Of a stretch of 64,000 nt of DNA, positions 1-13,500 are shown piece by piece. The notes beneath the pieces are model-generated. The model had not been told where the DNA came from. It was given only the letters and a program-made list of their open reading frames with translations, and made no database searches. The DNA lies in NCBI GenBank assembly GCA_039707465.1, contig CM077649.1, positions 17,689,001 through 17,753,000 of the forward strand, written 5' to 3'. The DNA is from Rhabdophis nuchalis (lineage: Eukaryota > Chordata > Lepidosauria > Squamata > Natricidae). Numbering within the stretch: position 1 is the stretch's first letter; each line of letters starts with the position of its first letter. A program made the translations under genes and the position numbers.

Positions 1-1538
1 GCTTTAAATAATATTTTGGCCCCATTTTACTGCAAGAAAAAACCCCAACTTGAAATAATGGACTGAGTGAATTTGTATCCTTTGTCACTTGGGCTGAGAC
101 GGAGCCTATATATCCTCAGGTAATTCTTTATAATTTTAGCACACCCCAAATCATACCATTGGATTGCATGGCAATCTTTTTTCTGTGTTTGGTGGAAAAC
201 AACTAAAATAATGCCACATTTTGCTTTCATTTATTTCAATGACGAATCCCCTTTCAAAGTCCAGTCATACAAATAGAAAAGTGCAGGCCTTTGTCATTGA
301 GTGGTTGCCAGGTCCATTCGTTTCTGCAGTAGATTATACACATAAACTTTTGAATAAAGTTTCAGACTAAATAAGAGCACATATTTTTTATCGCTACAAT
401 AACAGCTGTCTTGATCTTAGCCCTACAACAGCAACAAAACATTTACCCTCAAATACAAATTGACAGTAATTTTCAAACCAATTTGTTAGAAATGTTTCTG
501 CTTCTTGAAATCAACTGGTTATTATAAATTGAGACAGATTGATTGCAGTTGTTTTCCTTCCTTGGCAAAGATAGCAGCAGTTTTAGTGGTCAACCTCTAG
601 AGAAAGAGGAAAGAGGAAGTCCTCTGTGAATACCAAAGCACCAAACTCTGTTTTGGAATAATATGAATAATTGCTTAAGGCTATTCCAGTCACAGAATTC
701 GTTTCAGAGAAGTGACTTTGTAATTAGCCCCCTTAATTAGGCTAAAGTGCTATGTAATCCAGTTTCTGAACTTAACGTCTAACGCTTCCATCAACTTTAG
801 AGAGAAGAGGTAGCCTTCTCCTATAGTTTGTCTTCACAAACTAATACTCTGTAAAAAATGGGAAATAGTATTTGCTTATCCCAACTGGTAGCCATTTTTA
901 GTCTTGTCTTAAATGAATTTGTCTTAATTCTCATTCCATGCCGTGCAAGCCAATAGTAATCACCTTAATTAACAAAAATCCCCAAAATTAATGTGAATAC
1001 TATTTTTTTTGTCTGCATGGGATATTTTCATCCATATGTCACCAAAAGTCCAATGGAGCTAATGCCAGTGAGAAAACACTGGTCTGTCATAATCTTCATA
1101 GATTACATAAAGTTATAAAGCCTGGTCATGGTCCCAGTTATTTCCTATTTAATTCTTTAAGTCTCAAAACACTGTTCCTATTTAGGATACCTCTTGATGT
1201 CTTCATAAATTTGTTTTCTCTTTCACACACATTTTTCTACTCAACAGTACCCTTTTTGAGATCTAATAATCAGAACTATACCATTAGTTCACTATTTCTT
1301 TACATATAGCCATGTGAAACAGCAATATTTATATTCTGCCAATTATTTCCACTCCTTTAGTAAACAAGCAGCATCAGACTAACATTTTTGACAGCTTTTA
1401 CCACCACCTTTTAGTGTTAGGATCTTGAAATCTGCCACGTTTTTTCTTGTTGCTCTTAACATTGTTTTTATAGAAGAGTTCAAACATCCCTTTGATATCT
1501 TCTGCAGCAAATTCTGATCCTTGGAAATCGACTTTCTT
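1..1538 (-). other. JAM2: JAM2 3' UTR and downstream sequence
   Basis: AT-rich sequence following the JAM2 stop codon, with no competing coding signal. The clearest AATAAA on the minus strand is at 230-235, which would give a 3' UTR of about 1.3 kb. The real end may lie outside the window. No repeat family recognised here. Confidence 0.5.
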
Positions 1539-1571
1539 TTAAATAATAAATGACTTGGTGTGCTTGAAATC
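1539..1571 (-). CDS. JAM2: JAM2 exon 10, C-terminus
   Basis: Acceptor CCTTTAG, then 11 codons reading DFKHTKSFII and TAA. This is identical to the vertebrate JAM2 C-terminus as I know it and ends in a PDZ-binding motif (SFII) used for ZO-1/PAR3-type partners. The exon continues as 3' UTR towards position 1. Confidence 0.93.
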   Translation of the reverse strand, partial: DFKHTKSFII

Positions 1572-4500
1572 CTAAAGGAATTAAATAACATAATTCAATC
1601 AAGTTCTAGTGAGGTTAATGCAGTAGTATTTGTAAACAACCATGCACTCATCACACTAGGTGGATTATATATAAGTACACAAGGTATGCTACTTTACATC
1701 GTCTTGAAACAAGTACTGACCTGCCTTTCTTTCCTCCACTTCTCACAAATACATACATATACACATATGCATTATAGCAATGGCAATTAGACTTAAACAA
1801 TGCTTTACAACCCTCTCTAAGTGATTTACAGAATCAGCATATTGCCTTCAATAATTTGGGTTGTCATTTTATCCACCTCAGAAGGATGGAAGGCTAAGTC
1901 AACCTTGAGCCTGGTGAGATTTGAACTGCCAAATTGCAGGCACCAGCAGTCAGTAGAAGTAACTGCAGTACTGCACTCTAACCACTGTGCCATCGTGGCT
2001 CATAATCCCCAAACTAACAATGTACCTGATGCTACAAGAGCAAATATTGTACTGCTCAACAAATATTAGCACGACCATGCCTTTCAGGCTGTAAAAGGTT
2101 ACCAGTCAATTTGCAAACATTGGGGTCATTTTTATAGTTATCTGGTGTGTGCATGTGAACTGAAGTCAAGACACAATGGCATGAATCCATAGCTCGTGGC
2201 CACTTTATGGCCATTATGATAAATGTTACTAGCATCTCCATGGATATCTATCTACCTAATATCACATTTTCTGCCAGTGATCATGTATGAAAGAAAGATC
2301 ATAGCAAAAAACAAAAAGTACATTTTTCTAAAGGTAGACTTTATTTACATTACATATATATTTCTATAACTTAGGTAGGTAATTATATACGTAAGCTAAA
2401 TGTATGCATAAACATAAAACAGCCATCCGGAGTCTTCCCCTCCTCAAATATTAAGTGTTCATTTGAAGGGATACCACACTTCATCTTTGCCCAAAGCCTG
2501 AGAAACACTTGATGGGAACATTTATGTTGGGGAATATTCAAAATCAAGTCCCATCTTTCCCTACCTATTTCTTCCCCAGACTCAGCAAGAATATATTACT
2601 AGGTTCAATTGTCCAGTTTTCAGCTACTGCATTTTACATAGTAACTATGTGAAACATGCAGATAAGATGCAGAATACTCACTTTTTCACTTTCTGTAGCT
2701 CTGTAACTATTGTTCCTGCTCATGAAATTTAAAAAAAAAAAATTTTACATCTGAGGACCTCTGGTCAATCTACATATATATATCATGTATATAAAGGTTT
2801 TCCCGGAACTGAAACCAAAATTTATCAGCTGCCTGGATAGTGTACTGAGGAAAATATTTTCACGTGTAAAGCTACACCAGTTATCAAATTTTAAAATTTT
2901 GGATTGAATAATGCCTTATTTTTGTGACCATAATAATATTAATGTGTACAAAACCCTCATGTTGAAATATTGCAATAGAAATTTAGTTTGGCATTTTATT
3001 TAAATGAATTAGTCTAAATAGAAAATGTATGCATTTTATGAAAACAGCAGTTACTATTCTTTTAATTAATGAAAGTGAACTATATATTTAGTCCAATGGC
3101 CATAAACCATAAGAGAAAATATACTTTATACCTGTTCAGTGATGAAACTGTATAATGCATTAAAAAAAAGATTGCCCAATGACTACTGTATTCAAATATT
3201 TTTAGATGATGTATTAGAAATCGCCCACACTCTAGATCAGGGGTCTCCAACCCTTGCAACTTTAAGTTTGAAGGACTTCAGCTCCCAGACTTCTCCAGCC
3301 AGCAAAGCTGGCTGGAGAATTCTGGGAGCTGAAGTCCTTCAGACTTAAAGTTGCAAAGGTTGGAGACCCCTGATCTAGATTACATTCTTTCAAAGGTAAT
3401 AATGCAACTAAATCTACTCATTCTATTCAATTGCTTCCACAACCCAGTAAAAATTATGATTAACTTTTTGGCAATATAAACATGACAATAGATAGAAAAG
3501 TAACTGTACTTACATTGAAGAATTTCTTTCTAGAAAAATAAGGACAAAATGCAATATGACTAATGCAATTTGATACTGCTTAATTGCAAAGTTTTTGAAA
3601 AATTAACTATTACCAGAACATCGAGTTGCATTGATATTGTATTCTCTCACTGATTTTTGGATACATTATTTTTTGTATTCCCTATAAGACTGCAGTTACA
3701 TATTAACATGACTTGCATGGTTGAAAGTGTAATCTTCTGCAGGGGTGTCAAACTTGCGTCGTCGTGTCATCATGTGATGTATCATGACTTTTTCCCCTTC
3801 ACTAAAACGGGGGTGGGCAAGGCCCCCATGGGCCACAAGTTTGACACCTTTGATCTTAAGGAATGTTTTTTCTCTGTATGAATTTTCATTGCAGATTGTG
3901 CTTTTTCTCATTCTGCTAAGGCAGGGATCTCCAACCTTTGCAACTTTAAGTCTGAAGGACTTCAGCTCCCAGAATTCTCCAGCCAGCAAAGCTTTTAAAA
4001 ATATTTTTATTGTGCTATTGAAATGCTTAAAAATATAAACTCCTTTTGATCAATTATGAAAATATTCACAGCCACAATAGGGCAATACTTTTTAGAAATT
4101 ATGGTATTACAAAATAATAAACATATTTTCAGAAATTGACAGAATCTAGAGAAATGTTATGTGGGGAAAGAAGGCAAGATTAGGATACAGAAATGTGGTA
4201 TCAAAATCAAAAAGAGGGTGGATTGGGAATTCCCAATCTACTTAATTATTATCGGGCGTATAATATTCGAACCGTGATAAAAATACTTAAAGGTGGAGAT
4301 GGTCATTGGGGTGATCTGGAGCTAAAAGATATTAAGAGATTTGGGTCTATATGGTTTCTAGATAGAGCAAAAACAAAGGCAATTAATAGTTATTGGTTAA
4401 AGGGGCTGAGCAAAATTTGGAATAAATTTGTTAAAAAATTGATCCCGGATATAGCTTTCCTGGGGAAGACAACTGAAAGTTGGCCGATTAAAACTAATAT

Positions 4501-7500
4501 AAGTCGGGATAAAGTAATTGAGGATGAAAATATAGGAAATATAGTAAATTGGTTAAGAGCTCTAGGAATTGAGAGTAGGAAAAAAAAAGTAATCCAAAGA
4601 TTGGAGTTGAATTGGTTCGAAAAAATACAGGTAGAAAAATGGACTATGAAAGTAAAGGGAATATGTAAAATAGATAGAAATAAAACTAAATTTGAAAGTT
4701 TAGTATCTCAAATTATTAAAGATGAAATTGGGTTAAAAGGACTCGTTAGTAAGATATATAAGATTATAAATTTTGATGGAAATCCACAAATGGTAATGAA
4801 AAGGAACTGGGAGGAAGACCTTAAGATTAAAATATTGGATTTGGATTGGAATGAGAACTGGAAGAGTCGAATCATGAGAACTTTGTCTATAAGGATTAAA
4901 GAGCATAATTTTAAGGTTGTTTGGAAATGGTATTGGACCCCATTAAGATTATCATTGATAGATAAAAAAATGAGCGATAAATGTTGGAGATGTAATATGG
5001 AAGTGGGAACTTATGAACATATGTGGTATAAATGTGTGAAAATTAAAAAGTTTTGGCAGCAATTAGAAAAAATGATGGGTGAAATGATGAAAAGAATAAT
5101 AATATTGAGATCAGAAACTATATTGTTATTGATAATTAATGAACCTGAGTTAACAAAACAGGAGAAAGAATTGATTAGAATTACGATTATAATGGGTAGG
5201 ATTGTAATAGCAAGATATTGGAAAATAGAGGTAAATATTAAAATAGAAGAATGGTTCTGTGAAATGTGGAAATTAGCCTTAAATGATAAAATGACGTGTG
5301 ATATTAAATTCAGAGAGGGGGTCTATAAAAAAGACATTTTCTGGAATACTTGGAACCCATTTGTGGACTATGCACTTGGAACTTTGGATGCCTCGACACC
5401 TGTACCCAGGGAACGCGGATTTTGGAGATCTTAAAGACAATTGAAGATATCCAAAGAACCAACTCTTCCTTTCGTTTTGTATAGCACCGGGTGGATTATT
5501 GATTATTGTTTTAAAAAAAAAAAAGTAAATTTTATGTGTAGATGTATAATTTGTTGAAAATTATAATAAAAATAATAATAATAATAAAAAAAAAAGATTA
5601 GGATACAGATTCTCCCCCCCACAATGGATTTAAGATATTGTTAGATTTCTCCTGTCTGCTCCCTCAAAGAATAATGGCTCTGTTTTGCTGCTAAGAATAC
5701 AAATTGTTCTCTTCCTTTTGTGGTTCATTGTTCCTGTAAGAGAAAGTAGCATGCAGAGAGCAAGAACTGACCAGCTGCTCTGCTGAAAGTGAAGTGGATT
5801 TTATTTCAGCAAAGTATTTGGTAAATGAGTGTGCTTCTATTTTAATCCGGCAGAGGGAGTCAACAATGAAAATTCTGCAAAGATTAAACCTGCTAACTAA
5901 ATATCACTCTTTGGGTAAAGAAAAGAGCATCAGTTTTTAAATTGCTAGTATGTGCATAATTGCATTTTATAATCCAGAATGCACCTGTTAGAGTTCAAAT
6001 AATGGTTCAGATTGAATTCCAAAAAGATATCTAGGTATACACGGAGACACAAATGTAGCAGATTCTGATACAGTATTCAGTTTTGCAGACATATAATCTT
6101 GGGGGAAATGCAGCTAATCATGATAAAAGGAGGAAAGCATCGGTCCAACCTTCCTGGCCTTCCACAAATATTTAAAAACCTGACTCTACCAATTGACTTG
6201 GGCTCCAAAGGAGAGGCTTCCTTTGGGAGTGATAGATTAATAACAGATTCAATCTCCCCCCTCTCTTCTCATCTTACTCCTTTCCTCCCCATCTTTTATA
6301 ATTAGGGATGAGCATTTTGATTTTTACAGTATTTATATTGTCCCTTGGTTTTGTATAGTTTCATCTTTTTTATGTTGTAAGCCACCCAGAGTTACCATCT
6401 GGTAAGATGGGCCAATACATTTAATAAACAAACAAAAAATAAATAGACCTTTTCAGAGTTGTACTGGACATTACCAAACAGTTTCATGATTTTCATAATT
6501 TCTGATAGCCTCAAATATAAAAAGACTACAATAGCAAGTTAGACATTTCTTTCCGATGTGAATAATGGCACATTTCTAAAGGAATCTTTATTTTTGTGGG
6601 GCTATATTATTCTCTAGTCATGTTGTTCCTCAATAATAGCAGTACCACAGTGTGCTGGAATACATGGAAGTGTCTCCCAAATTATCAAGAGAACATTCAA
6701 TCTAATTGTACTTAATCAGTAAAAAAGAATATAAATTCTGTTGATTCTCCAGCCAGGAAAAGGTTAGTCATCTCTCTCTCTATATATATATCTTCCCTCC
6801 CTCTCCCTCCCTCCCTCCCCCTGTGTGTATTTGGCAGTGAGTGGGTGGTCAACATCATCACCTAATCCTTATTAGTATACAAAATGAATCCAGTGCACAT
6901 AAAAAGTGTTGCATTTTGAACATCCAGTACTAGATGTGCACCATTTTTATTCCTTTCTATCCTCCATGAAAGTGACCACTTCTGTTGTCCTAATTGTAAT
7001 TGTAACCACAATTCACAAACAAGTAGGCAATGAAATACCTATAATACTTTAAAGAAAGGGTAAACTCTACTTACTTGAAAAATAACCCTTCTTCTGTGCA
7101 TAATATACCCCAAGACCACAGGAAGCTATTATTAAGGCCACAATGACCACCGAAGCTATGATAGCACTTACATTAAGGTCATCTAAAATTAAAAAAAATA
7201 TATCAGGAAGGGATGCAAATACCCAGAATAGTTTTGCCTTGAGAGAAGGCAACAATGACTAACATTCAATCTTAAATGAGAACAATAAGTAAACACCTTA
7301 CTCATATGTTGTTGCATGTAAACAATGAAAGTTCAATTTTCACCATCGTGATGAGTTTATTGAGTGGCCTTAATCTAAGTTTCTGTCTGTTCTTATCTCC
7401 ATAATTCTCCCATATGATAATCACTGAAATTCTTCAATACTATAGAAAATAATTGTTATAAAGATGAATGAAGCGAGGTCTGTGAAGTCTTAATTATGCA

Positions 7501-10500
7501 GTGAAGTCATTTTGAAGAATGCTTTAATTTTTTTTCCAGTTTTCTTCGGTTGCAAACATCTTACAGAAAAAGTTATGTTCTGAAGGATTTAGCTATGAAG
7601 AGAGCAAAACTATAGCTCATTATATTCTCACTTCTTCCAAAAAGGTTCCATTCTAAATGTCAGATGCCAAGTGAATGTAGCTGGAAATAATTTGAGACCA
7701 AAATAGAAAAATGCTGCAACAATAAAGGTAGAATTTAAATGGTCACTATACTAAATAGATAACAGATTCTTCTGGCAGTAGCCAATCAATATTTCCAAGA
7801 AATCTAGAATACATGATTGAAAACCTCAGCAGATAACAGCAGGTGTCAAACTCAGTCACGTCATGTGACATAACATGATGTTTTTTACCTTTGGAATGGG
7901 CGTGGCCTGCATATGACACATCTGGCACATGGACTGCCAGTTTGACACCTCTGGTGTACTCATATATGCATTTATTACCTTTGCTAAATACTTTTTTCTG
8001 AATACCTGAGTCTAAATACTATTGAAACTACCATCTAAGTACTAAGTACATATAGGATTATGCTATAAACAGGAGTTAGCTGCCATTACAATCCTGAAAG
8101 TACAGGATATATATTGCAGCTTTAAATATAGCACAAATATCCGAGCATATGTTAGTGGTACAAAGAGAATGGTTCTGACAATATCAATGTAGACATTTTT
8201 CATATGGGAAAAAAAATCTTATAACTTGGCTGCTAAAGGAATGAAGATGAAAAAGATAATAGTAATACAGCTTTGCTACGTGGTTTGACATGCCAGGAAA
8301 TAAAACAGTGTTGCGGAAATAAGTTGTTTAGCAGTGTGATGGAATGGAGGGGAAACTGTCCTTGTGTCTTGGCATGGAATACCCTATAGCAGGGGTCTCC
8401 AACCTTTGCAACTTTAAGTCTGAAGGACTTCAGCTCCCAGAATTCTTCAGCCAGCTTTGCTGGCTGGAGAATTCTGGGAGCTGAAGTCCTTCAGACTTAA
8501 AGTTGCAAAGGTTGGAGACCCCTGCCCTATAGCATTGTCTCGAGGGAAGAAGTTAAACAGTTTATATCCAGGATGTGAGGGCGGGTCTGTAAATATTTTC
8601 ACAACCCTCTTTCTGGCTCATGTATACAGATCCTCAATGGAAGGGAGGCTGGTTGCAGTTGGTTTTTCTGCAGTTCTAGCTACCGTACCTGTTGAAGTCT
8701 ATGTCCGTCCTGTTTGGTTTCTGAACCAACCAGACAGTTATTGAAGTACAAACGACAGACTCAATAATTCCTCGGTAGAACTGTACCAGCAGCTCCTTGG
8801 GCACTCAGAGCTTTCAGAGTTGGCACAGAAAGAACATTCTTTGTTGTGCTTTTTTGATGACGGTTATGATATTAGGTGTTCAGTTCAAGTTCTGAGAGAT
8901 TATAGAACCCAGAAACTTGAAGGTCTGTACTGTTGATACTATGTGGTCTAGTATTGCAAGAGGTGGTAGAATAGGACCGCTTCTCCTAAAATCTACTATC
9001 ATCTCTACTGTTTGTTAATTTCAATATTGTTCTGGTCGCACCGCTGTTCAACTTCCAGCCCGTGTGCAAATTCATCGCTGTCTTGAATGAGATCAAATGG
9101 TTGTTGTATCATCTGCAAACTTCAGTACTTTAACAGAGGGATCCTTTGACATGCAGTTGTTGGTACAGAGAGAAAAGAGTAATGGAGAGAGCACACAGCC
9201 CCGGGAAGCATCTGTGCTAATTGTACAGGTATCTGATGTGATTTTGCCTAGCTTCACCTGCTGCTTCCTATCTGTTAGAAAGCTTATGAGCTTACAAGTG
9301 TGGTCAGGCACAGTTAGCTGAATCAGTTTAGTGAGAAGACTATATGGAATGATGGTATTGAATGCCAAGTTGAAGTCTACAAAAAGGACCATTGCATAGG
9401 TCCTTGTAGATTCAAGATGCCATAGGGCAGGGGTCTCCAACCTTTGCAACTTTAAGTCTGAAGGACTTCAGACTTAAAGTTGCAAAGGTTGGAGACCCTT
9501 GCCATAAGGTATAGTGCGGTGCCATATTAACAGCATCATCTGCCGATCTATTTGCTCAGTAGGCAGATTGAAAGTGGTCTAACAGTGGGTCCGTGGTGGT
9601 TTTCAGGTGGGCCAGCACTAACATTTCACAGGGTATAAACTGGTCATAAAACACTTTTTCCAGTGTCACCATAACGTCTAAGGGTCAGTAAATGAACAGT
9701 TATAAGAAGAGGACTGCTTGTAATGTGTTAAGATTAGTATTCATTACCCTAAAATTTAGTTGATAGAAATTGTGTACAAGTCTCAGAGTTAAATAAGATT
9801 GGTCCTTACAAAATGTAAATGGTAAGCTTGTCAAAATAGTGCTTTAAAAAAAATTAAACTGGTTCTGGACAATAAATCTTCTTTAACTTGTAAAAATTTC
9901 ACAGAAACATTTTCTGGCCTTATTTGCATTTGATATTTACCCACTTGCATCCTCTTCACGGGACATCTTCGAGCCCGTCCAACTTTATTATAAGCTTCAC
10001 AGTAGTATTCCCCAGTGTCATTCTTTGAAACAGGATTGAACAGCTAGTTAAAAGAAAATTCAGCATAACTCACTATTGGGTAAAAGGTTCATGAACAATT
10101 AGATGTACACATTTCCTATATATTCCTTTGCATTATTTAGAAATATTTATTTACAACATGTTAACATCTGGCAGCTAATTTAATGGAGTAAGCTATGGTT
10201 TTTCAGAGGAAACATAAGCAAAAGGTAGTACCAAATTCTAAACCGTTGTTGGGATTGTAGATATCAGACTGAAAAATGATTTTAAAAAATCGAAGGATAT
10301 GAAAGTCATAGGGATATTAAAAAATGGATTGGAAATCACTACCCATTTTGGCTTAATTTAATTTCTTCAAAGTATGTATCAGATATAGAAAGCTAATTAT
10401 TTGTTACATGCAAACTGGTATCCTTTTTTCAAAAAAAATGAGCTATGCTAACTATGTAAGAATAAAGTGATAAAATACTCTTTAATTACCAGAATTGTGC

Positions 10501-13500
10501 CAATGAAAAAATATCCAAAATATAAGTATCAGTTTTTCTATTCAGCTAAGGCAGGGGTCTGCAAAGTTGCTCTTTTAAGACTGGTGGACTTCAACTCCCA
10601 GAGTTGAAGTCCACCAGTCTTAAAAGACCCGACTTTGCAGACCCCTGAGCTAAGGTTACTATTCTGTAAGAATTCAGCACATGCTCAGTGATGAAGTTTG
10701 TATTTCAAGCCTGATTTTATCACAATCAATGCTCTTGTCAATCAATTGTTTTGCTAGTATTGTCCTCAAAGTGGGATGAGATTCAGGATCCCTGTTCAGG
10801 CAGATTTTATCACCAACAGGTCTTTGGAAATAATCCTGTATGTGTAGTAGACTTCAGACATAATGGACTTGTAGGCAGAAATTAGTTTGAGATCAGAATG
10901 AAAGGAAGTTTCTGTAGTAATGGTGTATACTTCCCAGTTAATATTCAATAAAATATATACATTTCTAAAATAACTAAATTCCTCAGTATTGTTCCCATTC
11001 TTGCATCAGTTCAATCCCAATTATTTAATTCAGAATGCATCTTTCTCATAACTGAACTTGCAATTAAAATCTTCACAATGTGAATCGTTTTGGCAGTTGG
11101 CTTTCCTTTCTTTAATTTTTATAGCTCCTGTCAGCCTCCGCTTTGTTGCTTGCTTCGGCTGCCATTGAAATGTGGAGGGAGGGGCTTTGGTAATTGGGAA
11201 TGGGACTGTATGGTGCAGGAGGGTGATTTGGAGAAGGGAGTATGTTCTCACCATCTACTTTGCATACCACTGGCTGGAGCCGTGCGGTGGTCAAGGTCAA
11301 CAGCCTTGCATACCATCCTGATGATGCTCCTGGAGATGCAAACCACGTGACATCTAAGGGGATTGCGCATTGGACAATGGGGTGGGGGTTATTGCAGAAA
11401 GGGGTTGGACACATGTTGATATGTATGATTTCGCACGCTTGGGTCTCAGACCTTGCTTTACCTCGCTGCTATCTTTTCATAACCAGTAAAAGTACTCTTA
11501 ATTCTTACAAATGGAGTTGAGTGGATTCTTTCTTGGTTATCGTTAGAGGCAGTCCTGACAGCTCCCTTTTGAATTTGCTCAATGTTGCTATAATATAGTT
11601 TTTTATTGTTTTGAGGCCTGGAAAGTCACATGCTAAGTGTCACTAAAGAAATGTAAACTTACCAAGGTTCCTGTTGTAGTATTCAAAGTATAAGAATTTT
11701 TTTCTTTTCTGAACCTCCAAAAAAATGTGTTCTCAGGCAGAATAGCACCATTCCGATACCATCTGTATTTTGAAGCTGGAACACCTTCACTTTCTTTGCA
11801 TCGCAATTCTACCACTGTCCCACTCAGAGCCGAGATAGGCACTTCACAAACAGGAGCAGATGGTGGCACTAGAAAATTATGTCATATATCTAAGACAAAT
11901 AGCCATATTTCTAAATCTGAATATAAATCAATTAATAACAAAATACCAGTATATCAGTTGTATTTTCCACATACATTTTATTTCAGTGTTGGAAGGAAAA
12001 TCTGGTTCAATTCCAAGCTGCTGGAAACAACATGGAGGCTGAAGGCTGATTGGAAAGAAGGTCCACCAGGATTTGTGGTTCTGGTTCAACTGACCCAGAA
12101 CCACAAACCCCAATGGTTCTCTTTATCAATAAATGGACTTTCTTTCCAATCAGTCTCCAGCCTCCACTTTATTTCCAGCATCTTTCTCCCAGCTTGGAAC
12201 TGAACCAGATGAATTTTCTTTCCAACAACAGCATTAAATAATACAGGGGAAAACTGCCTATGGTACCACACTTGCCTCAAGTAAGTAGGAGGGGGGAAGT
12301 GATGCTGAGGCTAGAAAGCATTATTTCTCCATTATGACAACTATATTGTGGAATAGATTCCCTATAGAAATTAAGCTGGTATGCTCTGAAATAGTTTTCT
12401 AGAACAGGGGTGTCAAACTCAAGGCCTGCAGACTGAATCCAGCCCACAATGTGCTTAAATCTGGCCCACTGGGCCTCTGTTGGCTAAAATGGGCCATGTC
12501 CCATTTTTGGCCTCCCCAGCCTCCTGTAGCACTCTCCCAGCCAAAAACAGTGCTGCTGGAGGCCGGGGAGGCCAAAAATGGGTCACATGGGGGCCTTAGA
12601 GGCCCTGGTTTTGGTCATCAGAGTGCTGCTGGAGGCTAGGCAGGCCAAAAATGAAGTGTGGGTGACACATGGCCCCATGCCCCATTTTGCCTGACAGGGT
12701 GCTGCAGGAGGCATCTGTCCTATCTCCCCCTCCCAACTCCCCGCACCCCCTGGACCACGGAGAACTACAATGCTGATCCAGCCCTCAAAGAAATCCAGTT
12801 TGACACCCCGGTTCTAGAACCTTTTAAAGACTGAAGTCTTCCACAGGATGCTTTGTTATCTAAACTTGGTTATTTTTATAATAATAGCAATAACACTTAG
12901 ATCAGGGGTCTGCAAAGTCGGCTCTTTTAAGACTAGTGGACTTCAACTCCCAGATTTCCCCACCCAGCCCTTTGCAGACCCCTGACTTAGATGTATATAC
13001 CACTTCATAATGCTTTACAGCAGGGGTTCCCAAACTTAGCAACTTGAAGACTTGTGGACTTGTGGACTTCAACTCCCAGAACTTGAAGACTTGTGGGCTT
13101 CAACTCCCAGAATTCTCCAGCCAGCTCTGGAGAATTCTGGGAGTTGAAGTCCACAAGTCTTCAAGTTGCCAAGTTTGGGAACCCCTGCTTTACAGCCTTC
13201 TCTGAGTGCTTAAACAGTCGGCATATTTTCCCCCAACAATCTGGATCCTCACGTTACCGACTTTGGAAGGATGGAAGACTGAATCAACCTGGAGCCAGTG
13301 CATTGTTACCACTCCACCACTACGCCTCTTAAACAAATTATAGCTAATTTGTTTAAAGTGCCTAACACGCTTGTCTAAGTTTCCTACTTTTCTCATTTAG
13401 TCATTTAATTAACCCTCATCCAAATAGATGCATTTATTTGACGTAAAAAGTTTTTTTTCATAAAATTGTAATATTCCTGTATTACATCTGTATCAGCTCT

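Larger units (their letters stand above)
12879..13330 (-). repeat. tRNA-derived SINE broken by two nested MITEs
   Basis: The minus-strand SINE has its tail near 12,880 and its tRNA-like head near 13,300. It is recognised by comparison with the copy at 32,538-32,790. Two hAT foldback elements interrupt it, at 12903-12984 and 13021-13187. Removing both with one target copy each restores the SINE. Confidence 0.7.

Noticed and set aside
11030..11520. Several overlapping frames of about 75-100 codons in JAM2 intron 5
   Set aside because: Mutually overlapping on both strands, no domain; treated as chance frames in a less AT-rich patch.
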